From assembly GCA_032718475.1 (NCBI GenBank), contig JAUCBJ010001482.1:1-64000 (forward strand): a stretch of DNA of 64,000 nucleotides. Reading direction: 5' to 3'. Positions 1 through 10,464 of the stretch are shown one piece after another. The stretch comes from Nemertoderma westbladi (taxonomy: Eukaryota; Xenacoelomorpha; Nemertodermatida; Nemertodermatidae). The notes beneath the pieces are model-generated. The model was not told where the DNA came from. It saw only the letters and a program-made list of their open reading frames with translations, and made no database searches. Position 1 is the stretch's first letter. Each line of letters opens with the position of its first letter. The position numbers and the translations under genes are program-made.

Positions 1-1322
1 AACGTCTAACACCATAAGTTGCAGTGCATGAAGAGCAACGAGCACCAAAAATGTGCACCAACATTGCATAAGTATCAATAGTACTGGCACCTGGAGATTG
101 CCAAAGAAACCGCAGGCTGTCAGAATCTTGTGGTGTGACCTTCACCTGATGGAACATGCTTTCTATGTCTGCGATGAAAGCAATAGCACCAATACGAAAT
201 CGCAATAATACCCCGACTATGGAACAACAAAGGCTGGGACCATCCATGAGTTGATTATTTAAAGAAACACCTTTGTATAGAGCAGAGCCATCATTAACAA
301 TTCGAATGTGTCCTGGTTTGTTAACATTTTCAACGAAATGATGGGGAAGATAGAATGTTTGAGGACCAGCAGGAATATCAGCTTCTGTAAGTTTACGAGC
401 AATCCCCTTAGAAATGTACTGGTCAATATTGTCCTGATAAAGCTGATATTTGTCAGGCTTATCCTTTAATCGTTTCAAAAGACTAAGAACACGGGACATA
501 GCTAAGGGGTAATTATTGACAAGCTTAGGGGGATATTGCTTCCAAAGCATTCCGATTTGGTAGCGATGATCAATAAGTTTGGTTGATTCTTTGAGCATCT
601 CTAGTGCTTTGAGTTCGTCCCTAGAATAAGCTTTGTCTTCATCATTTTCCATAAGAAAATCAGATGGAGTAGTTGTACCGAATTTATCTAGTCCTAAGAA
701 TTGATTAAGTTGTAGTTCCAGTTCCTTACTGAGTAGAGTTGTTTCCTTTGCAACTATGTGATGGACACTAACACTGGGAAGATGGGAAACATTTCCCACA
801 GGGCCAATTACACACCAACCAAAGGGAGTATGGATAGCAGAAGGTTCTGAGTTAGGATGTTCAGGCCACTTATGCTTATCGCGAAACAAAGCCTGGGGGT
901 AATTTGCACCTATGAGGACAGTGATGGATGGAATGTCCACTTTGGGATGAGCCAATTCCAAAGAGAGGGGGAAAAGATGAGGAAAAGTTTGCAGGTCAAT
1001 GTGCTTGCTGTCATGAAGAAACTCACGCTTAATATTTGAAGTTACATAGACCTTGTCGAACCTCATAACTAAGTTTGGATCAGTATCTAACTTGCCAGGA
1101 ACAGGAGTTACTGAACATGATACCTCCCCGACTGAGACAGGTTTATCAATATCTAACAATGTACTCAATCGTAATGATGTTTGACGTGGGATTATACCAA
1201 CATGGTCAATGACAGATTTGTCAATGAAAGATGAAGTAGAACCGTCATCCAATAAGGCAAATGTAGAAACACTTTCCTTGTCGAAAGAAAGCCTAATTGG
1301 AACAACCGAAAGCCAGACAGAG
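1..1322 (-). CDS. pol: BEL/Pao Pol: aspartic protease and start of reverse transcriptase (partial)
   Basis: This minus-strand frame is open from about 1322 to the window edge and lies in the +1 frame relative to the upstream Gag frame. Near 1240-1254 it has a protease-type motif LLDDGS followed by SFIDKS, as in Pao-group peptidases. A segment with TPFGWCVIGP lies near 790-830. The RT fingers/palm start near 300, with IRIVNDGS and, around 135-175, FIADIESMFHQV, which carries the first catalytic Asp. The YxDD box, RNase H and integrase lie beyond the window. It cannot start on its own ATG, so it would be made by frameshifting from Gag or is a broken copy. Confidence 0.75.
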
Positions 1323-3626
1323 GGGGTCTGTTTCGAAAAAAGGACCTCCAGAGTCAACAATGGATGACATGCCAACCTGTTCTGATTCTTCTGATGCTAT
1401 AGATCCTTGTACAAAGTTTGAATCTGTAGTGATTTTCTTAGCAGGTGATTTGCTAGTTTCCTTTGAAGTAGTGCTATTCTTATTCATAGAACTTGAAGAA
1501 GAATTGTTGGACTTTGTCTTTGCAGCATCAGGATTATGAAGGCTTGTATGGTGTCGTTTGGAACATCCAGGAGTCCTACAATGGTATTTAGAGGTACAAG
1601 TTGAAGGGTTATGGTCATAATAAAGACAATTATAACACAATTTCTTATCCTGAACAACTTTCTTTCTGTCAGCAAGAGATAATTCAAGATATTCTGGACA
1701 TGAAGAAATACCATGATCTAAACCATTACACTTCATGCATTTCCTTGTGGATGTTTTTATGGTATCTATATTAAGGGTAGTGACCTTAGGTTTTGGTTCA
1801 GTAGGTGCTAGCGACCTTTGACTTGGTTGATTTTGTGCAGTAGAAGTAGACGAGTATGTGGACGAGTGGGAACTATGGGGAACATACACAGGGTCATTGA
1901 TGACCTCTGCTTCTTCATCTACGAATGCTGCTAGTACTTGGAGGGTAGGTTCATGGTTACCATGGGAGCGTCGATAACTACGAGCATGGCGGCACCACCT
2001 ACGATGGATGTCTGGTGGGAGATTGGATGCAACTTGTTTGAGATTGGCTGAAGAGTTCATCTCATTGCTATCTGATAGTTGCTGAAGAACTGCAACATTA
2101 GACATAATATTATCAGCATAATTACGGAGTCGTTCTCTACGCTGGGTTGCTGATCCACCTAAATCTGTCTTGACAGTAAGTTTATCAAGAATAGTTTGGA
2201 TAATGACACTAGGGTGGCCATATCTGTTATGAAGGGCCATCCAAGCACTGGAGTATCCGTTAGGAAGACCACTATACATTTCAATAAGGGTATGAGCCTT
2301 GCCTGTGGTATACTGCAAGAGATAATTCAATTTATCATATTCATCAAGAGGTTTGGAATCTATCTGAGCTCTGAAAGTTGCCAAGAAAGAAATATAGTTG
2401 GCAGGATTGCCATCAAAAGACTTTGGTTGAGGAGGTGGAAGAGAAAGCTTAGTGTTAAGTTTGTCCAAAGTATCAAGAGTCTTTGAAAATATACCATCAA
2501 CAGAGGAAGAATTTATGTTTGATAAATTTGGATTGATATAACTGCTACCACTGGGAGGAAGACCGGTAGAAGGACATCCATAGCCCCCTTGACTATGGAA
2601 GGGATGATTTGGCTGAGAAGGTCCCCCCATGGCGATATGTGGGGACATACTATAAATACCTATATCCCCAGTAGGCTGGCCTGAGAAAGAATTGTATCCA
2701 CTTATTGGGTTGGATGGATGAGAGTGGTTGCCACGACCTACATTATGATTGATATGGTAACTAGATAATAATTCAGTAGTCAACGGTGTTGTAATTGACA
2801 TATTGCTACTGGTATTACTATTATTAACACTAGGTCTAGGATAACTATCTACATTAGGGACAATCCTAGTACTATAAGCGTTACTAAGGCTAGGAAGGCT
2901 ATATATAGATTGCTGTGTAAAATAAGGTGTAGGCACTACAGTTACAGGGGTATTAATATCAGTATGCTTACCAACTATAATAGGCCTATTACTAATAGCT
3001 AAACTTGGCAGTGGCAGAATTGGTGATAAACAGGGGGTAGAAGCGGGATTAAACATTATATTAGGCATGCTGGGGCCAGTATTAATTGCTGAAAAATTGT
3101 TTTCAGTTTTAAGCCCCGCCGGCTGAATAAAGGGGTTTGGAATTGCAGGTTTCTCTTTGAAGTCTACTAGATCTCGTTCAGCCATTTCCTGCTCGGCTTG
3201 TTCCAATTTTAATTTAGATAGATCTAATTTGTCTTTGGCCTCTAATTCAGCACGTCTTATATTTTGTTTGGCCTCTAATTCAGCACGTCTTATATTTTGT
3301 TTGGCCTCTAGTTTAGCAATTGCATGTTCTTGCTTAAGCCTGTTATAACTCTGGGTAGCTGTAGAAGATACACGAGAACCGTTTGAATGTACACTATCAG
3401 CCATAGAATGCGTACGTGTTCTATGTCTACTAGGCTGTAATGGTAATTGGTTAGATTCAAACGCATTCTGAGAAACAGAATAAGGATTTGTATTACTAGT
3501 AATGGTAGTATTTTGAGTGACAGGCCTACCTGTTTGTACGTTAGTGGTACTAGGCCTAGGCGGGTTATTTATACTTATACCAGTACCTGGGATGATTTGC
3601 GGTGCAGTGCCAGATATAGCAGGCTG
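1293..3626 (-). CDS. gag: BEL/Pao Gag, C-terminal part (DUF1759-like block and zinc knuckles)
   Basis: Minus-strand frame ending in TAG at 1293-1295, with its first ATG at 3404. The frame is open up to the TGA at 3627-3629 and is in phase with the upstream Gag ORF. The N-terminal part has a charged helix with a repeated ELEAKQNIRR segment (33-base direct repeat near 3240-3305), then a Ser/Asn/Pro-rich linker. A DUF1759-type capsid-like block follows at about 2430-1900, with key residues FDGNPANY and RYGHPSVI. Cys/His knuckles lie at about 1735-1555 (CMKCNGLDHGISSC and CYNCLYYDHNPSTC). It would assemble the cytoplasmic particle. The last codons overlap the start of the protease frame. Confidence 0.75.
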   Translation of the reverse strand, partial: QPAISGTAPQIIPGTGISINNPPRPSTTNVQTGRPVTQNTTITSNTNPYSVSQNAFESNQLPLQPSRHRTRTHSMADSVHSNGSRVSSTATQSYNRLKQEHAIAKLEAKQNIRRAELEAKQNIRRAELEAKDKLDLSKLKLEQAEQEMAERDLVDFKEKPAIPNPFIQPAGLKTENNFSAINTGPSMPNIMFNPASTPCLSPILPLPSLAISNRPIIVGKHTDINTPVTVVPTPYFTQQSIYSLPSLSNAYSTRIVPNVDSYPRPSVNNSNTSSNMSITTPLTTELLSSYHINHNVGRGNHSHPSNPISGYNSFSGQPTGDIGIYSMSPHIAMGGPSQPNHPFHSQGGYGCPSTGLPPSGSSYINPNLSNINSSSVDGIFSKTLDTLDKLNTKLSLPPPQPKSFDGNPANYISFLATFRAQIDSKPLDEYDKLNYLLQYTTGKAHTLIEMYSGLPNGYSSAWMALHNRYGHPSVIIQTILDKLTVKTDLGGSATQRRERLRNYADNIMSNVAVLQQLSDSNEMNSSANLKQVASNLPPDIHRRWCRHARSYRRSHGNHEPTLQVLAAFVDEEAEVINDPVYVPHSSHSSTYSSTSTAQNQPSQRSLAPTEPKPKVTTLNIDTIKTSTRKCMKCNGLDHGISSCPEYLELSLADRKKVVQDKKLCYNCLYYDHNPSTCTSKYHCRTPGCSKRHHTSLHNPDAAKTKSNNSSSSSMNKNSTTSKETSKSPAKKITTDSNFVQGSIASEESEQVGMSSIVDSGGPFFETDPLCLAFGCSN

Positions 3627-4358
3627 TCAAGACAAGAAACCGGGTTCGTGTATATATGGTTTGAATTCCTGAAATTTGGACATAATTTCGGTATTCACTA
3701 TGACACACTGAGCACGCAAATATTCCGCAGGTTCGGGCATATTGATGTCGTTATATATATCAGCGTTTGATTGAAAGGAAGACAACATTTTATTATAGCT
3801 GTCTAGACAAGTAGAAAATAAACTTTGTACGATTTTGGAATCCATTTCAGCACCAGAAATTTGAGCTTTCTGTTTAAGTGAAATAAATTCATTAAATGTT
3901 TTAGAGAATTTTGATTTATAACCCCTGATGGTACCTTTTATTGTCTGTAAATTGGGCACCACCAGTAAGCTTTGGCCCTGCATTTTTCCATTACCGGAAG
4001 TAGGCCCACCGGTACCGGAAGTAGGCCTACCGGTACCGGAAGTAGGCACACCGGTAGCAGAAACCCTTTGGCGTACCGGTACAGTGTCGGAGGTAGGCCT
4101 AACTACAGGATTTCTTTGCCTACCGCTACCTGTTGGGTTTGTCGGTCTACTGTCGTCATTGTCAGAGTGAATGTTAATGGCAGTGGAGTGGAGCTGGAGA
4201 TGGTCGGTTGTACTTACACCTATACTCGCCGGATCCGGATCATGATAGGCTTGGCTGTCGTCGATGATACCGTTTTCCGAACCGTCCGAAATGTTCGGAT
4301 TGACCAGAGTTTCATCCATGATGTTAGATATAGACGCGCCCGCGTCCGTAAATACCAC
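3627..4358 (-). CDS. gag: BEL/Pao Gag, N-terminal part
   Basis: A 243-codon minus-strand ORF from the ATG at 4358 to a TGA at 3627-3629. It is acidic and Ser/Thr-rich, with a PTSGTG repeat (positions 4080-3995, a 21-base direct repeat) and a C-terminal helical region containing IRGYKSKFSKTFNEF and a PEPAEYLRAQ segment of the kind found at the start of BEL Gag proteins. The TGA is in phase with the 703-codon frame downstream, so one nonsense codon, or a readthrough codon, separates the two halves. No other recognisable domain is present. Confidence 0.6.
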   Translation of the reverse strand: MVFTDAGASISNIMDETLVNPNISDGSENGIIDDSQAYHDPDPASIGVSTTDHLQLHSTAINIHSDNDDSRPTNPTGSGRQRNPVVRPTSDTVPVRQRVSATGVPTSGTGRPTSGTGGPTSGNGKMQGQSLLVVPNLQTIKGTIRGYKSKFSKTFNEFISLKQKAQISGAEMDSKIVQSLFSTCLDSYNKMLSSFQSNADIYNDINMPEPAEYLRAQCVIVNTEIMSKFQEFKPYIHEPGFLS

Positions 4359-4925
4359 GATATACGCAGGCCTGTTGGCCTAACGTGCAGCAGTAGCCTA
4401 TCTGCCTATTGCCTACCTACCACTACCACTGCTGCTGCTACCAGACACCCTACTCTAGGCCTAATTTACTGAACCTACTGTCAATGCCTGAATGCTGCAA
4501 TGTCAGCAGGCGGTAAGGTGGTAACAGACTGGCAGAGGCGTTAGGGCTTGTGAAGGAGAACAGAAAAAAGCATAGGCCCAGGCCTATGTGCATGTGCAAT
4601 AAGCATAAATTGCAGTCAGTACGGCTACAGCCAGACAGCAGTAAAGCGCAGTATTTCTTTTTTAATACCGATACGTTATTAATAAAAAAAATGATTTAGA
4701 AATTTATAATTATTTCTTTTGAACAAAACTGTCCCGGCTAAACAGTGGGAAAGCGGTTTGGGTCGCTTTTGGTTATTTTATGAGGCTTTGCCGGTAAAAC
4801 CTTCATTTGGCGGCTGCAATACTAACGCCCGTCAGCCCGTATTCTACCGTGCTGGCGCGCTTGGCGTAATTTCATCACCTGAGCATGTAAACGTTAATTG
4901 CCAATGGCCTTTAAAATAAATATTC

Positions 4926-4950
4926 TTTATTATAAAACCTTCAGTTTATT
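4926..4950 (-). terminator. Polyadenylation-signal-like AATAAA pair
   Basis: On the minus strand two AATAAA hexamers occur (complement at 4926-4931 and 4945-4950), about 300 bases downstream of the TATA-like box. This fits the poly(A) signal of an LTR R region. The call is positional only. Confidence 0.35.
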
Positions 4951-5202
4951 TATTTCCTAAATCAGGCATGTCACTAAATCGAAATGAGCCAAAAAGGGAT
5001 GACAATAATCATGCAGTGTAGTGATGAAAATGGAACGCACACGCACAGTTCAAAAGAAATACTGGCGTTTATACAGCCGCATAGACGGGTGTCTAAGAGA
5101 CTGCTAGAAACAGATAAGGGATAAAGTAGCTACTGACAGATGCAGTCAGTAGCTGGTGGACACAGAGCAGAAAGTCTGATGTCCGTGTGATTCTATTCAT
5201 CA

Positions 5203-5225
5203 GAATGAATGAATGAATGAATGAA
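5203..5225. repeat. (GAAT)n microsatellite
   Basis: About five to six uninterrupted GAAT units. Confidence 0.9.
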
Positions 5226-5241
5226 ATAGCAGTACGTCCAG

Positions 5242-5249
5242 TATTTATA
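5242..5249 (-). promoter_or_regulatory. TATA-like box in the probable BEL 5' LTR
   Basis: The minus strand reads TATAAATA here, upstream of the Gag ORF and of the AATAAA signals. It is a plausible LTR promoter element, assigned from its position only. Confidence 0.35.
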
Positions 5250-5445
5250 GGTGACAGAGTGAAGAATGTATAAAATTATTAGTGTTGGCGGGAAATTTGA
5301 ATGTTAATGAAGATAATGATAATGAATGAAATATATAAGATATTTTTTACGTTTTTTGAGGGGGTAAGGACGCCGAAAGCCGTGACAAGGCGTACTTTGG
5401 TCAATTAGAGCGTTTAATTATTAATTATTATTATATTAGTTTTAC

Positions 5446-5700
5446 TTGCTGGGCTGGGAACTCGATAGGATTGGAGCCGATATTGAGTCCGTGTAGAGTC
5501 CGTATCCTACCCAGCGGGGTGGGCAGCTGGGTGAGTCGGTTCCCGTCCAGCAGGAGACAACGCAGACGCCGCAGGTAGCCCACGGTGTCCGGCAGGTGGG
5601 CGAGCTTGTTGAATCGGAGATCGAGCCAGCGCAGGTTGGGCAGATCGGCCAACAACTGACTCGGGATCTCGGAGATGAGGTTTCCATCAAGGTAAAGATG
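5446..5700 (-). CDS. LRRC27-like leucine-rich-repeat gene, exon 3
   Basis: A 255-base exon, 85 codons, phase 0 at both ends. The acceptor is TCTCCTCAG just right of 5700 and the donor is CAA|GTAAAA at 5445. It encodes about four leucine-rich repeats, including LPNLRWLDLRFNKLAHLP and LRCLLLDGNRLTQLP, ending near NPIEFPAQQ. The order LPNL-WLDLR, then LLL-GN, then L-LN, then P-EFP resembles the LRR block of LRRC27. LRRs form a solenoid used for protein binding, and the partner is unknown. No further downstream exon was recognised to the left, where BEL/Pao copy 1 begins, so the gene either continues beyond the window or is truncated. Confidence 0.65.
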
Positions 5701-6234
5701 CTGAGGAGATAAAGTCAAAAATATTTAATTAAATCTGCGAAACTACTTTATTTAACTATTAAGTTTATTAATTTAACTATTTATTTAACTATAAAGCTAT
5801 TTACTTTACATTATATTCATAAGATCATAACCTCTCTCATCTACGTGGTGGTGGAATATAATACAAATACAATACACTAAAAAGCAAAATACATTTTGAA
5901 ATATTTTCAAGATTTCTGACTTTCGACCAAAAGGATAACGTGGAAGCGAAGGTAAACCGAATCTCTTCTCTCTTGGCTGTTACCTGAATCGCGGGTATGG
6001 CGGCACTCGCAGGAGGCCACTCGCTAGAAGCATTCCCATGTCGATGAATTGATCTGGGGGCGAAACGACAACTGCCTAGCTGCAATATTTAATCAAACCA
6101 GGAACCCAAACCATACAGCTAGATGTTAAAGGAATGATCCACCAACTCTTCGTGAAATATGTCAATAAAGGGTACGGAAGTTACCGAAATTAAGGGAAAC
6201 TAATAAAAGATACAGTTTATTTCAGTATTTTTAC

Positions 6235-6395
6235 CTCAAGTTGAGTCAACTGATCCAAATTCTTCGGTATTTCCTCCAACTTTAGATTGGACAGAATTAG
6301 TTCCTTGCACCCCGTCTCCAATGCCGCCTTGATAATCTCGACAGCCGCCCGCTGTCCCGATGAGATTTTAGGCAACTCTAAATCGTATTCGTAAC
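6235..6395 (-). CDS. LRRC27-like leucine-rich-repeat gene, exon 2
   Basis: A 161-base exon with acceptor TTGTAG just right of 6395 and donor GAG|GTAAAA at 6234. It begins with GT, which completes the Gly codon started by the last base of exon 1, and ends in phase 0, matching exon 3. The product reads YEYDLELPKISSGQRAAVEI, then a first LRR (CKELILSNLKLEEIPKNL) continued by DQLTQLE. The repeat pattern runs straight on into exon 3 (HLYLDGNLISEIP), which strongly supports this splice. Confidence 0.65.
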
Positions 6396-6639
6396 CTACA
6401 ATACAAAAGGGGAAGTAAACAATATAATTGTTCGCAGTTTGCGTTATTGGCAAAAATAATGCCAAATCGGCACTGGGTTAAAGTTTAAAGATACAGGGGA
6501 CCTCCACCACCCACTCAAGTCAAATGGGAGAATGATTGACAGATTGACAAATTCCGTTTGGCAGTTTGGTAAATCACCCAAAGCAGCACATTTCTACACA
6601 GAAAGCTTTTCCGATATAGATGCAAAAACTAGGCCTATA

Positions 6640-6900
6640 ACAGTCTAATTTGTCAAATTTGACATTTTGCTTTTCAAATTTGACATTTCATGCTAAATTT
6701 GACATGGAAAAAGAGAAAAAGTGCTTTGGGAGTTCAATTATTTAATTGGGCATCTGAATTTTTATATGTAGACATTAATTTGCCATTTGAACATTTTCAC
6801 CAGGGGTAATTGAAATTCACCAAGAATTTTTTGAAATAATTACGTTTTAAATTCTGCAAGATTCAAATTTGACATGACATTCCAAATTTGACATTTAATA
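6640..6900. repeat. Dispersed AAATTTGACAT motif cluster in the LRR gene intron
   Basis: At least five copies of AAATTTGACAT or close variants lie near 6653, 6674, 6693, 6865 and 6880. More copies occur at 8225-8300. No coding frame is present. Confidence 0.6.
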
Positions 6901-7079
6901 TTATACCAGTCTGCCAGTGCCAGTAGTATAAAATATACTGATATAAGACGATTTGATGTTGAAGGTTTATTATTAAATCTGTTTAATTGATCCAACATCA
7001 ATTTTAATTATTAGGCCTATAGCTTTATATTTTAAACTGGACAACTGATGAAATGAAAAATGGGATATTTAATTACGGA

Positions 7080-7175
7080 TTCCTTCTGGAAAGGAGCAGG
7101 TTACAAAGACACATTATTTTAACCAAAACAATAAACTAAACACAATAGAACAGGTTACAGTTTAATTTTTGAGAG
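7080..7175. repeat. Dispersed repeat shared with the hAT element at 43150-43250
   Basis: Both places share the order GGAAAGGAGCA, GTTACA, AACCAAAACAATAAAC and GTTACAGTTTAATT with similar spacing, so they are diverged copies of one repeat. Confidence 0.55.
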
Positions 7176-7227
7176 TAATCAACTGTTAATTGTGTCCAAT
7201 TTCCCCTGGAGAGGGATGCAATTTTAT

Positions 7228-7253
7228 TGAGTCCAGTCCCCCCCCCCCCCCCC
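7228..7253. repeat. Poly(C) tract
   Basis: A run of about 18 C in the intron of the LRR gene. Similar C or G tracts occur at 7407, 18066, 36687, 37236, 42196 and 51671. Confidence 0.9.
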
Positions 7254-7752
7254 CTAAATAACAGTTTAATAACAGTAAGAATAACAAAATATAACAATAA
7301 CAATAACACAACAGTGACCTAATTTAACTTGATAAATAACAGTTCAGTTCACCATTCTTAGCTTACCGTAGTTTAATTATATATGGCATTATTATTTCAA
7401 ATGGAAGGGGGGGGGGGGTGAGGCGTCAATTAATCAATTATATAAATTTTATATTGCGGCCAGACAGACTGACCTAGAGCCAAACATAGGTTAAGGTTGA
7501 AAGCTGGCTGAATAGAAATCATGGAAATGACATTTAATAACTAACCCGCAATCTTTAATCGCAATCTTTAAAAATAAACAAGAATCTGTAAATTATTTAA
7601 AGAACACAAATCATTGTTATATTATATCTACATGCAATTTCGGAACTCAATATCAATACAATTTATGAACCACAAAAGATTAGGACTACTGTAGTGCAAT
7701 ATAATATATATTCTAATGGCTGAATGTTATGAAATGAATGATTCAGAACAGA

Positions 7753-8054
7753 CTATTCATCAGTTTCAGGCTCCTCTCCTCTTCTATGGTACCTATTGCT
7801 CATATCTTGTTGGATTTGGAAGTACAAATCGACTAGTTCTTGTTTTTCCTGGACAATTTAAGGAGTTCTGAGTATTCTACGAAATCAGACTGCCAATTAG
7901 ACAAAATATCTATCAATTTTTCTTGCAGTTGCTCCGCAGTTAATTTTGCAATTGCTTCTGTTTTTACATATCGTTACATATGGGATAGGCAGGCATATGT
8001 AGCATTTCCATCGAACTCGACTTGCTCACAGAGGGATTGCTCGTACACATACAT
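7753..8054 (-). pseudogene. Decayed coding fragment of unknown family in the LRR gene intron
   Basis: A minus-strand reading with coding character. It starts at the ATG at 8054 (MYVYEQSLCEQVEFDG), continues past an in-frame TAA at 7974-7976 into KLTAEQLQEKLIDILSNW, and then needs a frame change near 7848 to reach QEKQELVDLYFQIQQDM and a stop at 7753. The amphipathic, Gln/Glu/Leu-rich pattern looks like real but broken protein-coding sequence. I do not recognise the family. It could be a retroposed or transposon-derived piece. Confidence 0.35.
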
Positions 8055-8224
8055 TACCTGATTATATTTTTACTGAATAACTAAAGAAAGTACTATTAAC
8101 TATTTGTTTAACTATTAAGTCAGTAAGTACCCTACTGCCCTACTATCAACTACCAACTACCCGAATTTGCCTTGACATCTGTCTTTTAATTATGCCTATA
8201 GCAGTAGGCCTATAGATATAATTT

Positions 8225-8300
8225 AAACAACGAAATGGCAATTTTGACATTAGTGACAAATTTGACATGCCACATGTCAAATTTGACATAATGTCAAATT
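8225..8300. repeat. Second AAATTTGACAT cluster
   Basis: Two direct copies and one inverted copy occur within 70 bases, including the inverted pair around CCACATGTC. It belongs to the same motif family as 6640-6900. Confidence 0.5.
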
Positions 8301-8847
8301 AAGCCGGCAGGCCGGGAACCAGACTGTATAAAGGCCGGAGGCACGGGGTAAGCTACTGCTACACCTTATTGCTGTATTCTGTTATTGGCATGTTGAAGCT
8401 TGGAGCTCTGAAGGTAAGGTAGGCATGTACTGATGTAGGCTACGCACGCCAGACAGCTAGGCAGGCTAGGTACCCGCTAGAGAAGATCCATACCAAACTA
8501 GACAGGGCATTCCCGCTTTCAGGAACCATCATTCAATTAACCTTATCGTGACTTGATCGCAAACAGAGCACCAGTCAGCCAGTGAAAGACCAAACTGCCA
8601 AAAGACCTTTTACTGTTTTAGTAGGCCTATCAACAGATCAAGTTCAGAAGTTGTTTTTATATAGGAATATAATTGCTAGAATTGCTGAATTGTGGATCAG
8701 TCATACTGTTAGAATATAGGAATATGGAATGGACGTACAGACGTGGAGTAGCCTACCTAACGCAGTACGGTAGGCAGTCAGGCAGTACGGTACCGGTACC
8801 CGCAAGCAGACCCGTACGACTGTACGATATTTTTTATTTAAGCTTAC

Positions 8848-8938
8848 CCTCAGAATCGGCCTCTGTTGGTACCTCAACTGCCTCCACAAAGTCTTCGTGA
8901 CTGGAATTTTCAGTCATCGCGATCACATCATCGGTCAT
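8848..8938 (-). CDS. LRRC27-like leucine-rich-repeat gene, first coding exon
   Basis: A 91-base exon from the ATG at 8938 to a strong donor G|GTAAGC at 8847. It encodes an acidic N-terminus (MTDDVIAMTENSSHEDFVEA and on to EADSE). An in-frame TGA lies two codons upstream, so this ATG is the first possible start. The leftover G plus the GT that opens exon 2 gives Gly, and the three exons join into one 169-codon frame. The intron of about 2.45 kb to exon 2 contains repeats and a decayed coding fragment. Confidence is limited because there is no transcript evidence and the exon itself has no domain. Confidence 0.5.
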
Positions 8939-9229
8939 CACTCAGTCACTCCAGCACTCCGTTATACAGTCTGACAGTTATACTACAGTACTACCGGTAC
9001 CAGACTATTGCTGTACTGTCAGACTGTACTAACTGACCAATCCCATAGGGCCTAATTCGCTTTCCACAACTGACAACTCCTGAACTCTAAAACCCCAACA
9101 ATTAGCAATGAGCCTACCTAAATACACCATTACTGTAATATCAGAATACTGCAGGCAGAACTGGAATATGCAATGCAATTCCTACAGCTGTACAGAGGAT
9201 TGATGAAAGGCAGGTAGGTGGTATTAAAC

Positions 9230-10290
9230 ATAAAATTTGTGTTTTAAAAGTAATATACGCAGTATTTTATTCCAAAATTGTAACATTACTCAACTCAACG
9301 CCGTTAGTATTAACAGTGAGTTGTAATTTAGCACTTTACTACTTTAGAGGACATTACAGCATTGTATTGGCCTGTACATTTAGCTGTTTAGTATTGTATT
9401 TGGTGTTATTGATTACGTGGTAACCCATGGCAAGTAATGTCCACTAAGGGGACATTACTTAAAGCCGTCATTGAATACCACGTAAATAATAGGTGGGAAT
9501 TTGCCTGACAGTCAGATAGGCCTACTGCATTACCTACCGGTAGACGGGGTATAGCTATTAATAAGCAGCTATGTAGGGCCTAGCTATATTATTATAACAT
9601 ATGGCTCCAAAACGCCACCATAAATATAGGCTAACTTATTTATAACATAATTTATGTCATTTTTACATTTATTTATACAGCAACTAATATAATTTGTGCA
9701 GTTTCTATCACTTGTAATGTATATGTACAATCATTTCGTAATGTTACAATTTTAGAATAAAACGACATACATACTTGTTGCAAAGTACTTTACAGTGTTC
9801 TGATCCTCGTGGCTTTATTTTCACTCACTCACTAACTTTCGTTCGTGTAACAAAGCCACTCGGATCATCACTCTGTAAAGTGCTACTTTACACACAAGTA
9901 TTTAAAAAGTTATTATTCAAAAATTGTAAATTACTCAATGTCGTTAATACTAAAAGCTAGTTTTTATTTAGCACTTTACTATACTTTAGAAGACATTACA
10001 GCATTGTATTGGCCTGTACATTTAGTATTGTATTGGTGTATACTATTTATGTAATATGTACCGACGTCGGCGAGACCGTAAAGTCACGCCGTCATGGCAT
10101 GGTTACCACTTAAACAATAATTGGAATTTATTATTAATTGCCTGACTGCATTACCTATCGGTAGTTATTAATAACCAGTAGCTATAAACTATTAACATAG
10201 CTCCAAACGCCACCATAAATATAAGCTAACCTTTTTATAACATCATTTATGTCATTTTACATTTATTTTATGGAATTATATCTCAAATAG
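9230..10290. repeat. Diverged tandem duplication, period about 645 bp
   Basis: The segment around 9235-9670 recurs at 9890-10265. Shared landmarks in the same order include GACATTACAGCATTGTATTG (9352 and about 9996), GCCTGTACATTTAG, ACGCCACCATAAATATA and TTTATGTCATTTTTACATTT. Indels separate the copies, so the duplication is old. No coding frame is seen. Confidence 0.75.
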
Positions 10291-10464
10291 ATCCATAAAA
10301 ATTTTGAAATATTTAGTTTGAATTTATTTGCATTATTTTCCATTTAAATAGTTAAGTTTTTACGTTATTCAAAGATTATATTACGAAGTCCTTGTTGCAT
10401 TGGTATAGATATTTGTACAAAATTGTTCAAGTGGTTCAGTAGCTCATGCTGTCATGAGTAGGAA

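Larger units (their letters stand above)
4359..5241 (-). other. Probable leader and LTR body of BEL/Pao copy 1
   Basis: No supportable coding frame is present. On the minus strand the interval runs from a TATA-like box at its right edge, through AATAAA-type signals at 4926-4950, to the Gag start at 4358. That is the promoter, R-region and leader order expected of a 5' LTR. The LTR end and primer binding site could not be fixed. Confidence 0.4.
1..5400 (-). mobile_element. BEL/Pao LTR retrotransposon copy 1, truncated by the window edge
   Basis: An LTR retrotransposon read on the minus strand. In element order it has a probable 5' LTR/leader (about 5400-4360), a Gag-like frame (4358 to 1293, with one in-frame TGA) and a Pol frame (protease then reverse transcriptase) that runs off position 1. 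The family call rests on the DUF1759-type Gag block, the CX2C-type knuckles and the Pao-type RT order. The right boundary is uncertain because the 3' LTR is outside the window, so no LTR pair can be compared. The element probably lies in an intron of, or just downstream of, the LRR gene on the same strand. Confidence 0.8.

Noticed and set aside
3972-4472. 166-codon plus-strand ORF
   Set aside because: Antisense shadow of the BEL Gag N-terminus, created by the Pro/Thr/Gly repeat.
4719-4919. 66-codon plus-strand ORF in a locally GC-richer patch
   Set aside because: It lies in the probable LTR/leader of BEL copy 1, on the opposite strand, with no domain or splice support.
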